Below, in pieces: positions 35,701 through 42,290 of a DNA stretch of 64,000 nt (its first letter is position 1; each line of letters starts with the position of its first letter). The notes beneath the pieces were generated by a model, which ran no database searches, was not told the origin of the DNA, and was given only the letters and a program-made list of their open reading frames with translations. The stretch lies in contig WPIO01000014.1 in assembly GCA_009760855.2 (NCBI GenBank), positions 6,185,001-6,249,000 of the forward strand, in the 5' to 3' direction. The translations under genes were made by a program, and so were the position numbers. The stretch comes from Cristatella mucedo. Its lineage: Eukaryota; Bryozoa; Phylactolaemata; Cristatellidae.

Positions 35701-35880
35701 AAGTGTGACTATGTCGAAGCGATAGGCCAGCCATATTGCGGGTCTGGACGACCAATAGTAAGTAAAAATGTTTAATCTCACCGGCGAGTCGAATGAGAAC
35801 ATGCACTCATCCTTGTAGATTTTATCGGTGTCAGCTGGCACCCGGACATGAGACAACAGACCGCTCAAGGCTGACGCCAT
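2869..35880 (-). CDS. USP5: USP5/USP13-type ubiquitin carboxyl-terminal hydrolase (isopeptidase T), 5' half, 13 exons
   Basis: This gene encodes a cysteine protease that disassembles unanchored polyubiquitin chains in cytosol and nucleus. The joined exons give, in order, the N-terminal region (residues 1-167), a UBP zinc finger (C189, C192, C209, H222), the ubiquitin-tail-binding residues W199, R211, Y249, Y251 and D254, and the catalytic cysteine C326 in [16 protein letters not shown]. All of these sit about ten residues before their human USP5 equivalents, so spacing is preserved. Exons are bounded by GT-AG and phases agree at all junctions except between exons 10 and 11, where a short exon of roughly 30 codons was not found. 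The UBA domains, catalytic histidine box and stop codon are not in the window and should lie to the left. USP5 versus USP13 cannot be decided here; an invertebrate would usually have a single ancestor of both. Introns are full of SINE and LINE copies. Confidence 0.95.
3522..3686 (+). mobile_element. tRNA-derived SINE, reference copy
   Basis: The head carries an A-box-like TGGCACACTAGG and a perfect B box GGTTCGATTCC, which are the internal RNA polymerase III promoter of tRNA genes. The body has TGGTGGGCGATCC and GGTGGTGATAGCCGTAAAGG. The end is GAGGCTGTTTAATCAGCTAG. About a dozen copies occur on both strands in this window. Confidence 0.92.
4225..5195 (+). mobile_element. Main LINE family, 3' fragment with tail
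   Basis: The fragment holds the C-terminal third of the reverse transcriptase [43 protein letters not shown], then [26 protein letters not shown] and AWNSLPTC. Frameshifts near 4570 and 4860 break it. After the stop come the family's 3' UTR, the AGAGATTGAGTTCTCTGAGG hairpin and an ATT tail. It is 5'-truncated, the usual state of reverse-transcribed non-LTR copies. It lies in the USP5 intron between exons 12 and 13, on the opposite strand. Confidence 0.95.
5883..6246 (+). mobile_element. Second LINE type, 3' fragment
   Basis: [20 protein letters not shown] and SLPQFLRND mark the end of a non-LTR ORF2. The following 3' part (GGCTACCGAATGCGTACCGA) ends in GAGATACATTACATTA. This tail differs from the main LINE. 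Confidence 0.85.
6247..6546 (+). mobile_element. GC-rich non-autonomous element with the second LINE's tail
   Basis: A roughly 225-bp GC-rich unit (6247-6470) is followed by an almost exact repeat of the preceding copy's last 70 bp, ACAAAACTCTCCTGC through GAGATACAT. The unit therefore ends in the same tail as the second LINE, as a SINE using that LINE's machinery would. I see no clear A and B box, so the head is unassigned. Confidence 0.5.
7107..7260 (-). CDS. USP5: USP5 exon 12
   Basis: The exon begins [15 protein letters not shown], followed by a segment with KVQYNQR and [11 protein letters not shown]. These correspond to NP-E-FRF and the LPVP motif in the USP5 fingers/palm region. The acceptor is ctatcag and the donor gtgaga, leaving one G that exon 13 completes to glutamate. 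Confidence 0.94.
7434..7556 (-). CDS. USP5: USP5 exon 11
   Basis: The exon codes [20 protein letters not shown] and then [20 protein letters not shown]. The GKGH-EFST-RQQDA-EF motif is the conserved QQD box of the USP fold. The acceptor is gtttcag and the donor gttagt, both in phase 0. Its phase-0 start does not fit the end of exon 10 directly, so at least one exon is missing between them. Confidence 0.95.
7560..10135. other. Intron of USP5 (between exons 10 and 11)
   Basis: Apart from the TA tract at 8655, I see only faint LINE-like patches near 8400-8500 and a worn hairpin near 9260. Somewhere between here and 12213 a short USP5 exon should lie. Confidence 0.5.
8655..8790. repeat. (TA)n microsatellite with ACATATA interruptions
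   Basis: A long TA tract with a few TATACATA interruptions between 8740 and 8762, within a USP5 intron. Confidence 0.98.
10140..10760 (+). mobile_element. Main LINE family, tail plus second degenerate copy
   Basis: A 3' UTR and tail (10186-10305, hairpin at about 10245) is followed directly by a second decayed copy. The latter keeps QLGLSVGNI and the HSLFG segment and ends with a worn hairpin near 10725-10750. Two insertions in a row, same strand. Confidence 0.75.
10770..12210. other. Intron of USP5, no element recognised
   Basis: Unique-looking sequence. A good gtaagt donor at about 11150 (minus) does not follow a family-like frame. Confidence 0.5.
12214..12288 (-). CDS. USP5: USP5 exon 10
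   Basis: This 75-bp exon completes the lysine after FVQ and then codes [20 protein letters not shown] and FASQ. It fits the family segment after the catalytic box (KYVDKLEKI and DFSTQ in human). It is bounded by attgcag and gtaagc and lies only 86 bp from exon 9. It ends two bases into a codon, so the next exon must start in phase 2. The sequence is diverged, but phase, splice sites and position agree. Confidence 0.8.
12375..12568 (-). CDS. USP5: USP5 exon 9, catalytic cysteine
   Basis: The exon codes [14 protein letters not shown], the GPGYTG motif and [16 protein letters not shown], whose cysteine (predicted residue 326) is the nucleophile; human USP5 uses C335. The acceptor is cttctgcag and the donor gtaaga. 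The open frame does not stop at the acceptor: it continues upstream through 69 bp of intron into a SINE (see findings). Confidence 0.97.
12638..12799 (-). mobile_element. tRNA-derived SINE beside USP5 exon 9
   Basis: Full-length copy, head at 12799, CTAGCTGATTAAACAGCCTC at its other end. It is on the same strand as USP5 and ends 69 bp before the catalytic exon. Confidence 0.93.
13170..14285 (+). mobile_element. Main LINE family, 3' fragment with tail
   Basis: The fragment starts at a worn DDTQLYL region of the reverse transcriptase (about 13200) and runs through [40 protein letters not shown] and [19 protein letters not shown] to the 3' UTR hairpin and ATT tail. Frameshifts occur near 13300 and 13840. 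It lies 0.4 kb outside exon 9 in a USP5 intron, opposite strand. Confidence 0.93.
14300..17310. other. USP5 introns around exon 8, no further gene
   Basis: The plus-strand frame at 16493-16873 (126 residues) resembles no family I know. The rest is unique-looking intron. Confidence 0.55.
15689..15786 (-). CDS. USP5: USP5 exon 8
   Basis: The exon codes [20 protein letters not shown], then [13 protein letters not shown]. The two tyrosines and the aspartate of YSYDED contact ubiquitin's C-terminal glycines in human USP5. The acceptor is attttcag and the donor gtatta; the exon ends in phase 0. Confidence 0.96.
17318..17390 (-). mobile_element. Second LINE type, tail only
   Basis: Minus-strand remnant of the CTTTGTGG-TTTTGTGGAGTTACAGAGAGAGATACATT tail region, 260 bp from USP5 exon 7. 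Confidence 0.55.
17652..17755 (-). CDS. USP5: USP5 exon 7, end of UBP zinc finger
   Basis: The exon codes [20 protein letters not shown] and then [15 protein letters not shown]222 in NNHAVEHY is the fourth zinc ligand. It follows the CGRR of exon 6 exactly in phase. The acceptor is tttttcag and the donor is gtatcg. Confidence 0.97.
18045..20275 (+). mobile_element. Main LINE family, longest 5' reach on the plus strand
   Basis: The copy begins in the linker before the reverse transcriptase (a basic R-AYE-YY segment, then [16 protein letters not shown] at about 18350). It continues through [20 protein letters not shown] and [18 protein letters not shown] (RT fingers), [12 protein letters not shown] (worn), [20 protein letters not shown] and [10 protein letters not shown] (the catalytic motif, with YVDD), then the common C-terminal part and tail. 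At least four stops or shifts break it (about 18230, 18720, 18800-18930, 19312, 19830). It is dead, but the most informative copy for the domain order. It lies in the USP5 intron between exons 6 and 7. Confidence 0.95.
20455..20611 (+). mobile_element. tRNA-derived SINE (degenerate head)
   Basis: B box ATTCGAGTCC, then the GGTGGTGATAGCCGTTAAGG body and AATCAGCTAAG end. The A-box part is eroded. Confidence 0.8.
20620..21870. other. USP5 intron, nothing recognised
   Basis: No repeat or coding signal beyond chance open frames; the one at 20957-21244 has no family features. Confidence 0.5.
21875..22880 (-). mobile_element. Main LINE family, 3' fragment
   Basis: On the minus strand the tail lies at 21880, then the 3' UTR, a C-terminal frame with [20 protein letters not shown], and a worn reverse transcriptase part up to about 22880. 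It is heavily frameshifted. Confidence 0.92.
23066..23142 (-). mobile_element. Solo LINE 3' tail
   Basis: Only the ATAATAAT tail and the hairpin (GAGAACTTAATCTCTTCC) are present, an extreme 5' truncation. Confidence 0.85.
23974..24105 (-). CDS. USP5: USP5 exon 6, UBP zinc finger
   Basis: The exon codes the first part of the zinc finger that binds the free C-terminal tail of ubiquitin: [12 protein letters not shown], then [15 protein letters not shown]. It carries three zinc ligands (C189, C192, C209) and the ubiquitin-contacting W199 and R211. The acceptor is ttcatag, and the donor gtttgt splits the second arginine codon of CGRR. Confidence 0.96.
24764..24920 (-). mobile_element. tRNA-derived SINE, variant head
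   Basis: The same body and CTAGCTGATTTAAGAGC end, but the head reads TTAGCCCAAAGG type. Related heads occur at 57.8 and 58.9 kb, suggesting a subfamily. Confidence 0.82.
25776..25882 (-). CDS. USP5: USP5 exon 5
   Basis: The exon codes 35 residues beginning [14 protein letters not shown] and ending in [10 protein letters not shown] plus two bases. It matches the helical linker with the conserved W-DGE-RQ-S motif just before the zinc finger. It is bounded by a tcacag acceptor and a gtaatg donor. Confidence 0.9.
26464..26621 (-). mobile_element. tRNA-derived SINE
   Basis: CTAGCTCATTTAACAGCCTC end, body, and GGTTCGAAT B box (minus), head at 26621. Confidence 0.88.
27060..27500 (-). mobile_element. 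Second LINE type, 3' fragment with TACA tail
   Basis: Read on the minus strand it carries [13 protein letters not shown], the usual end of a CR1/L2-type ORF, then a non-coding 3' part including CTACCGAATGCTTACCGAAA, and a tail GAGATACAACACAACA. The same arrangement occurs at 5883-6246 and, without the ORF end, at 35160-35455. Confidence 0.82.
27510..27990 (-). mobile_element. Main LINE family, degenerate 3' fragment
   Basis: Tail at 27515, hairpin at about 27540-27565, 3' UTR and a worn C-terminal ORF (GTCTCCAAAGAACTCGAG region) up to about 27990. It directly adjoins the second LINE type. Confidence 0.8.
28295..28540 (+). mobile_element. Main LINE family, internal 3' fragment
   Basis: CTCAAATCCTTTGGAGACCG through the 3' UTR TGCCATTGAGCATGCTACC, without hairpin or tail. 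It is 40 bp from USP5 exon 4. Confidence 0.85.
28581..28699 (-). CDS. USP5: USP5 exon 4
   Basis: The exon codes [13 protein letters not shown], then the acidic IVILPEF segment, and ends at SSLPEK before gtaagt. The EGGFD and IVILP motifs are conserved in USP5/USP13. The acceptor is ctgtag; the exon starts in phase 1 and ends in phase 0. Confidence 0.93.
29565..29727. repeat. (GATA)n-(TA)n compound microsatellite
   Basis: About 16 GATA units run into a TA tract broken once near 29650. The SINE at 29728 starts directly at its edge. Confidence 0.98.
29728..29868 (+). mobile_element. Second SINE: tRNA-like head with the main LINE's 3' hairpin
   Basis: The head has GGTTTAGCGGTTAAGTTGC (A box) and GGGCTCGAGCCCC (B box). 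The tail, GAAGTGCCTGAATAGAGATT then AAGTTCTCTTGGGGCGCTAT, follows the main LINE's 3' hairpin base for base in most positions. That is the classic build of a SINE mobilised by a partner LINE. Confidence 0.75.
30838..31905 (-). mobile_element. Main LINE family, split by a DNA transposon
   Basis: The minus-strand C-terminal ORF ([20 protein letters not shown]) runs to about 30977. The LINE resumes at 31607 with TAGGTAAAGG and continues to 31905. In intact copies these two pieces are joined at a GGTATAGGTAAAC sequence, so the segment between is a later insertion. Confidence 0.88.
30978..31606 (-). mobile_element. pogo/Tigger-like (Tc1/mariner superfamily) non-autonomous DNA transposon
   Basis: The element starts CAGTTCCAGACTCTACCGCG and its other end, read inward, is CAGTCGTCTCTTGCTACTTC followed by TTTCGCGGC. 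Such imperfect CAGT termini with a CGCGG block are typical of pogo/Tigger elements. It interrupts a LINE at a TA, and TA lies at the right edge, as expected for TA target duplication. On the minus strand at 31431-31348 an acidic frame ([20 protein letters not shown], then VGPSEEL and a stop) looks like the transposase C-terminus. The catalytic part is deleted, so it cannot move on its own. Confidence 0.72.
31977..32031 (-). CDS. USP5: USP5 exon 3 (55-bp microexon)
   Basis: The exon codes [18 protein letters not shown] plus one base of the next codon. It fits the variable lysine-rich linker that precedes LAIG in the family. A ttttgcag acceptor and gtaact donor bound it, starting in phase 0 and ending in phase 1, which exon 4 completes as glycine. 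Confidence 0.88.
32367..32489 (-). CDS. USP5: USP5 exon 2
   Basis: The exon codes 41 residues, [10 protein letters not shown] onward to LHLRKIKR, between a tgcag acceptor and a gtatgt donor. It continues the N-terminal region of isopeptidase T; the GLYIC, GFG and KTGQRV-LHLR motifs are family hallmarks. Both ends are phase 0. Confidence 0.93.
32962..34100 (-). mobile_element. Main LINE family, split by a SINE
   Basis: The tail and hairpin are at 32966-33025 and the 3' UTR starts after them. It is interrupted at 33118-33282 by a SINE, then continues with the C-terminal ORF, whose frames read [20 protein letters not shown] and [20 protein letters not shown] near the 5' edge at 34060. Confidence 0.93.
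33118..33282 (-). mobile_element. tRNA-derived SINE inserted in a LINE
   Basis: Full-length copy placed within the 3' UTR of the LINE at 32962-34100, so it is younger than that LINE. Confidence 0.93.
34998..35078. repeat. Imperfect (CTG)n trinucleotide repeat
   Basis: A tract of CTG/CCG-ATG variants reads as poly-alanine/aspartate in one frame. It is in USP5 intron 1 and shows no sign of being coding. Confidence 0.9.
35160..35455 (+). mobile_element. Second LINE type, 3' tail fragment
   Basis: The same 3' region as at 6000-6246, ending GAGATACATTACATTACATT. It lies in USP5 intron 1, about 330 bp from exon 1. Confidence 0.85.
35782..35880 (-). CDS. USP5: USP5 exon 1 (start codon)
   Basis: The exon codes 33 residues beginning [15 protein letters not shown] and ending in FSFDSP just before a gtgaga donor. 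The family start is similar in length and shares the VRVP and KDEC-FSFD motifs, so I chose this ATG at 35880. An in-frame ATG at 35934 would add 18 residues (MNTCRTPGLNLGWAANLK) that do not look like the family and are probably leader sequence. Phase at the donor is 0. Confidence 0.9.
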
Positions 35881-36120
35881 CTTTAAATTAGCCGCCCAAC
35901 CAAGATTCAGCCCTGGGGTGCGGCAAGTGTTCACGATTAAAAATTTAGTATTGAGGATTAGGATTTAGGCTTTTAAATTTAATTTTAGGGTATTTTGTTT
36001 TTATGATTGTTTTGGTTCATATATTAGAGTTTAGGGCTTATGGTTAGTGACTAGCGTTGCACGGTTTTCAGCCGTCGGCTGCCTTAAGGACTATTTGCTA
36101 TGAACCTAGAATCCATCGTA
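35881..36120 (-). promoter_or_regulatory. Probable USP5 promoter region
   Basis: This is the sequence directly upstream of USP5 exon 1. It is AT-rich beyond 35935, with no TATA box at an obvious distance. I infer a promoter only from position. Confidence 0.35.
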
Positions 36121-36124
36121 AGAA

Positions 36125-36600
36125 TATAAATGGTGTCTTTTGTAGAGCGCTCTAAGGGAAGGTGTTTTGAAACTCGCTACAACTGTAACAATAATCAATA
36201 GCAAAAAATAACAATAATTACACATTTGTACCAACAATTTGGTAATACTTTCTGTACATCTACCAAGTGCACAGAAAGAGATTCGGTTCTCTTAAGGTGC
36301 TTTACAATATAATTTTATACAAATTAATTATACTGTATAGCACCTTAAGAGAACCGAATCTCTTTCTGGGCACTTGGTAGATGTACAGAAAGTATTACCA
36401 AATTGTTGGTGGTAACATCCGCAAGCCGCACGCTCAGTGTAAGCGCGTAATGCACTCAAAGGGTGAATCACAAAGACCCACTAAATGCAGTAATAAACGG
36501 GTGTGTTTTAAGCTTCTTTTTAAATGTTGTCATATCCGGGGACGTTGTGACGTGTCTCTGTAGCGAGTTCTAGGCTCTGGTAGCATACGAACTAAGTGTG
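36125..36600. mobile_element. Two main-LINE tails in head-to-head inverted arrangement
   Basis: One tail runs plus (to about 36305) and one minus (from about 36335, continuing into the 3' UTR and the GTTCTAGGCTCTGGTAGCAT region near 36600). Their 71-bp arms are inverted repeats (see the separate entry). Confidence 0.85.
36230..36410. repeat. Near-perfect 71-bp inverted repeat
   Basis: The left arm 36230-36300 and right arm 36340-36410 are reverse complements with one mismatch that I can see, separated by a 39-base AT-rich spacer. The arms contain the LINE tail hairpin. Confidence 0.95.
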
Positions 36601-37239
36601 CGGCAGTTCAATGATTAGAGCAGGCAAGCTAATGTTACAAATTAATATCAAGCCAAAGTGTATAATACAGTTTTATTCTTAAACTTCGGGTCCAGTTAAG
36701 CATAAAAAAGCATTAGGTCAATCAGAAATATTTCTTAAACCGTTTTGCATAAGATAACTGAGAAACCACATACAAATAGAAAAAGTGCCTTTCAAAACAC
36801 ATATGATAAAAAGTCAGCTTGCGTTGATAAGCCTCCAAAACGAACCCAGATGCAATAATATAAATGAAAATGTTGCTGCCAAATATAGCATGCAACGTCA
36901 GCATTTTTAAGATAGCACACGCTATATCACAAGAACGTAAAAAGAATACTGGAAGAATTACTTAATTAGTTTATGAAAATTATGGTATCTTGCTTTGCCA
37001 AGTATGTAAAAGCGCACAATTATGCTAAAACGTGCATGCAACAGCACGTTGAAGACTCACAGTCGCTGGTTTATTAACTCCATTACGTCACACTCAATAA
37101 ATCATCCAATGGAAAACAAAGCACACCGGAAAGCAAGAGCGGTCGATTGTCACGGAGTACAGCATCATGTCGCCATAGCCCTGAGTCTAGACGTGCAAAC
37201 CTTCGCAGCACACAAGCACAAAAAATGATAATTTGCTCA

Positions 37240-38065
37240 AAGCTCTTTGGAACAGGTCTATTTTTACTTTCGTTTTAATAGCGTCAAATCGGGAGAAGAC
37301 GTGCCGTCAGTCGCTAGTCTTATCCAACCTTTGGGAGCATAGTAACTGAATAGAAGGGGCAAAAGTAATCCACCAAAGCCAGAAGAGTGGTTGGTATATA
37401 TGTTGACCGTTGTAAGAGAATGAAATCTAAAAGTGAATTAGCGGATTTATAAATCGATACGACGCCAGATAGGCAGCCAGTGCAGATAAGTGGCGCAATG
37501 TGCCAGTTGCGAAATCTAGGATAAATGGATCAGTATCGCGATTTAAACACTGACGACAAAAACATCGTAGCGGGCTTGGTGACCGTATATTCTCAATTAC
37601 GCCGTATCTTCCCATTGAGGCTCCCAAAGCAGCTGCAGACGACCGCTCAGTCTGCGGTGTGTTCGGCCCTAGTCTATGTTGCTACTCCGCTATCTCCTGG
37701 AACTTTTGGGCCGCAGAGGCAGATTAATGTACAGCAGCTGAGTACCAGCCTATAGCCAAGCTGCCGAGCCAACTACGTAGCTGAAAGTAGGCAGCTGCCT
37801 GCGGCAATACTATGGTCGTCCAGTGTAAGGTCACTATAGAACAGGACCCCTAGATTTCGTGCAGATGCAGCAAAAGATATGCTTGCAGAGCCAATTTTAA
37901 GGGGTAGTGTTTCCAGTCGGTCGGTTCCACTACGTTTGCTCATAACTGGTAAGATAGCTTTATCTTCATTCAATTTTGGAAAACTCGCTGCTATCCAAAT
38001 GTGAATGTCTGCAATACTTGCTACAAGGGAATGGGTAGAGCACAAGGCTGTCGAGGGCTAAGAGG
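37240..38065 (-). mobile_element. Main LINE family, strongly degenerate fragment
   Basis: The clearest frame, near 38000-37790, reads LNEDKAILPVMSKRSGTDRL and SARNLGVLFYSDLTLDDHS. The remainder toward 37240 is recognisable only in patches. It is upstream of USP5. Confidence 0.8.
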
Positions 38066-38577
38066 GATTAAAGCATAGGGAAAGCTATGTTTCATTAGCA
38101 TAGAAGTGAAAACCTATTATGCTTGTTGAACGCATCGGCAAGATGGAAAGCATAGATTGTGAGAAAAAAGTGGATCAAGAACATACCGCTGGTATACCTT
38201 GTACCTGAGAGGTTCCTGGTAAGATTTTTTCGCTTCAAAATCAGTGCGCTGGGGCCACACAATAGATATAACCAAAAAGAAAACACCTCGGAGGCCTGGT
38301 TGCAAGAAAAACTATTACATAGCACGTCTTTGCTCAAATGTAGATCCCGCAAAACTATAAACTGATCACGATTGACACGAATTAAACCGGTCAATATTAA
38401 AATCATTACTGACTTAAGATGGCCCTAATCTGTAGTATCTAGGTGTGCTGAACATGAATTTAATCATAAATTTTGTATTGGCTTTCGTTTGGAAGACATT
38501 TCATGCAGTTCACTTTCTATGTTCACCGGGTAAATTTATCCAGTAGGATTGCAACAACATCCTAAATAAGCCTAAAC

Positions 38578-40255
38578 TGATGTAATAATAAAAATAATGC
38601 ACTTAATAAAGCGCGCTCGGAGAACTTTATGTCTTTCTAGGCGCTTTGCATTTGCTGCAAATGGAAACGCGATGGAATGGTGAGTAATATCATGCTTGAT
38701 AAAGCCCACGAATAACATGGTAAGTGACATGCTCAGGGTCAACATGCAAATGTGGTTAGTGGTAGCTTGCACGGTGTCAGCACGCATAAGCACATGAAGA
38801 ACGAATCACAGAGACCCACTAAATGCTTTCCTAAATAAGTGTGTTTAAGATCTTTTTTAATGTGATCAAGTCAGGGTATGTTCTGACGCAAGTCGGGAGT
38901 GAGTTCCACGCTTTGGGAGCATACTAACTAAATGCACGGTCTCCAGAGGATTTGTGGTTTGTACGAGGTATTGGTAAACTGTTGGATCCCAAAAATCAGG
39001 TGGTACGCTGCTTGGCCTGGCGTGGGAGTAAATCTGAGAGATATGCTGGAGCCAAAGAATAAAGTGACCTAAAAGTGAGCGACAGAACCTTGAAGTCGAT
39101 CCGTTGCTTGACAGGGAGCCAGTGCCGGTCGGTGAGAAGTGGTGTGATGTGGCAACTACGACGCTCACGACAGACAAGCCTAGCTGCACCGGCTGTAATC
39201 GCCTGATTGCACATGCCGGTAGGCCAGCAAGTAGTGAGTTGCAGAAGTCGAGACGGGATGTCACAAATGCATGGACCAACTTAGACGAGGTATCCTTGTC
39301 TAAACAAGCCCGAATTTGAGCAATGTTATGTAGCTGAAAGTAGGCAGGCTTGACTGTGGAGCTGATGTGGTCTTCTAACGAGAGGTCACTTTGGAACATG
39401 ACACCTAGATTTCGAGCTGATTCAACAGGAGATATGCTGGCAGAGCCAATTTTGAGCGTCAGCCTTTCCAATTGCTGAATCGCTCTGGGTTTGCCCATAA
39501 CTAGTAGGTTAGTTTTATCATCGTTTAGTTTAAGAAAATTTGCTGCCATCCATGTGCGGATGTCATCAATACATGCAGCAAGGGAGTTGAGGGAATTGGA
39601 GGTGCTCTCAGGCTGGGAGGGATCAAAGTAAAGGTACAACTGAGTGTCGTCCGCATAGAAGTGAAAGCCTAGATTGTGCTTGGCAATCACATCCGCAAGA
39701 GGCAGAGTATAAACCGTGAAAAGAACGGACCCCTGAGGTACCCCATATTTCAGAGGTACCTCGGATAATATTTGTCCATTCACATCAATACTCTGGAGAC
39801 TGCCACTGAGATAGGTTCTGAACCATTGCAGGGCAGCGCCAGGGATGCGAAGGCGAGATGAGAGGCGTTCTAGAAGAAATTTGTCATCGATAGTATCAAA
39901 AGCTGCCGAAAGATCGAGCAAAGCAAGCAGACACTCTACCTATGTCTGCATTCCTAAGTAGGTCGTTGTACACCCTAAGCAATGCTGAGTCTGTGGAGTA
40001 ATTAGCTCTAAAGCGGGACTGGAACTTACTAGCAAGGTTTTAAGTTTCAATATAGGAGTTCAGCTGGTCCGCCACGACCCGTTCCAGTGTCTTAGATAGG
40101 AAAGGTAGAAGGGAGACTGGCGGTAGTTGCTCAAGTTCTCTTGGTCTAGTGTGGCTTTCTTGAGAAGTGGCCTGACTACTGCTTTTTTGAAAGGTGCTGG
40201 GACATGACCTGAGGTAGTATTGCATCTCATTCCACAATACCATCATGCTAAAATC
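38578..40255 (-). mobile_element. Main LINE family, longest open reverse transcriptase (351 residues)
   Basis: The frame at 39921-38866 opens MLDLSAAFDTIDDKFLLERL (RT motif A) and has [20 protein letters not shown], then FYADDTQLYL (motif C catalytic YADD) and the usual C-terminus. It lacks the two-residue LGP seen after GS in the copy at 19.1 kb, and changes frame near 39190, where a few bases are missing. Upstream pieces (40246-40040) hold [20 protein letters not shown] in another frame. The UTR, hairpin and tail lie at 38865-38578. The element would copy its RNA at a nicked target; this one is damaged and probably dead. Confidence 0.96.
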
Positions 40256-40554
40256 ATTCAGAGTGCTACTACTAGGCGGCTGCTGCAGTAAGCTGATTTC
40301 ATAAAAACCCAGTCGGAAAGGTTGAGCAGTTAAAATATTTCAGACTTTGTGCGAGACAGTTTAAGCTACTATTACATGAAACTTATTATTTTATCGATTG
40401 AGGTACAATACAGAACAGTGATGCCTCGAAAGTGCTTTGATATCATGGACAAGTTTTACTATATTTTTAGGGAAGTGACATTTGCCAGCCGCAAGAAAAG
40501 TAACACGTCTCAAAAGAAGAATGCATAACATCTTTACTTCGTATAGTTTGGTTG

Positions 40555-40640
40555 ACAAATCAGAGAGCCAGCCGATGAACAACGTCAACGGTTTATTGCA
40601 TAAGGCACGGAGCAGCAAGACGCACGACTGCCTTCGCCCC
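40555..40640. repeat. Short GC-rich dispersed repeat, copy 1
   Basis: AGCCAGCCGATGAACAACG, a TTTATT, GCACGGAGCAGCAAGACGCA and CCTTCGCCCCTTCTCACAC match in order with the stretch at 62965-63050. The nature is unknown; it lies just before the gene-family relic. Confidence 0.45.
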
Positions 40641-40908
40641 TTCTCACACTCGAGTCTCTGCTCCTCGACGGCGGCTGTTCCTTGGCCGACCCCGATGGTG
40701 AATCCACCATCTGTTCACCGGCGGGTTATCGGCCTGTGTCAACGTCTCATTAGAAGCTGACCACAGCTGTGCACAGGCCCCTCTCGGGGATGCTCCCACC
40801 AGCTCTCGAGGAAAGGAGCGGTACCAGCTCACATGGAATCGAATAACACTTCGGATGCAAGGTTGGTGACCAAGACGAGCCTTGGGCCCCGCATATATGC
40901 TGTGCTAG

Positions 40909-42290
40909 ATGTACAACACAGCTTTCACAGTGGTTGAATCGCAAAAGACCATCAATGTCATTTGGAGTCCCCATAGTGCGGAGAGAGCCAAGCAACCGCA
41001 TGACTGTTACTTCTTCCTGGCTCTTCCTCTTTCCGGCGGAATAACGAAGTATAAGAAGTCGAGAGTCGTCTACCCAAACGTTGCGTCTGCATTGAGACCA
41101 GTTCCACATGTAACGGGACTTTCCATTTCAGAACCTCTAGCAGAATATTCTTTTGATTTATCTGATGAGGACAAGGGTGAGCCGACCTGTTCTTCTCCTG
41201 GTACGTCAGCATGCAGTGATCTAGATTTCCACTGCGATGCGTCAACAACCCACAATAGAAGAGCTAAATAGTCTTGATTCGTGATTTGGAATAAACCAAA
41301 AACAAGACAGAATCGCTAGGATCAAGACTCCAGCAATGGAATCTTAAAGATATCACGTTACTTTACGTCGAAAGCTCCACCAGTAGTTGTGTAAGGAAAG
41401 CAATCCGGTATTCTTCCGGTATTGAGAGCCTCATGAACGCCTTACAAATCGCTCATGACCCACACGAATAGAGACTAGTAGACTCTTCGAAACTAAGTCT
41501 TAAAAGCTGTGCTTTTGCACAATGAACACTGTTTTCTATTCCAGTAGAGCATGCTGGCCATATGAAAGAGACATACGATAACTAAGAGGTAGCTAGTGAA
41601 TTCCATTGAGTATAACAAGCACAGCTGGCACCACTACGATGATTTGAAGGTAGTTGCACTTTTAATGGGACTGTAGCAGAGATATGCAAAATACGTTTCT
41701 TATGTGAGTGGGATAGCCAAGCAAGGGAATTTCACTACTTGCGGAAGAAATAAACTTGAAGGCAAAATGTAGCAGATAAGAGTATCCTGTATCCAGATTT
41801 GATCGAGGCTCACAAAATCCTGCATACAAGTCATGGACCGGTCTTCGCCAGCTTTCCGATACTTGCATTACGTATTCTCTCAACTCTGCGAAGAGCAAAG
41901 ATTTGAGTTTTTTTGGGTCCGATGATTCGAGATCTCTTCAAAGATGACAGGTTCAATAACTTGCAGCAGGGTGATGCGAAACAAGCACGGAATGCTTTTC
42001 GCCTAGTGTCTACAAACTTTATCTGGAATGTTTGGGAAGAAAACTACAAAGAACTAGTAAGACATGCTGATGCAATATCAGAAACTTAGCTGCAATATGT
42101 CTACACTTCCTTCATTCGCATTTGTTCCTTAACAACTGTGGTATGATTATTCATGAACACGGCGAACGTTTTCATAGATATTGCAAAAATGGAACAAAAA
42201 TACCAGTGAAAATGGTACAAGCTAGCTGACTACTGCTGGACTTGCCAGAGATCCTCCTGCACAGCTGCATAGGAGACAGGTGAAGAAATC
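40909..42290 (+). pseudogene. Relic of an uncharacterised invertebrate protein family
   Basis: An open frame at 40909-41271 holds VESQKTINVIWSPHSAER, DCYFFLALP, then YPNVASALRPVPHVTGLSIS and an acidic tail. This pattern (a CYF motif, then Y-P-SA-RPVPH and a glutamate/serine-rich stretch) is familiar from a large uncharacterised family in arthropods, molluscs and cnidarians. Broken frames downstream carry its other motifs: LRRAKI and VFLGPMIRDLFKDDRFNNL at about 41890-41950, AFRLVSTNFIWNVWEENYKE near 41995-42055, HGERFH near 42160, and LADYCWT near 42220. The order is right, but stops and frameshifts separate them. I know no function for this family; many genomes carry repeated copies, so it may travel with a mobile element. 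Recognition is from memory. Confidence 0.62.
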
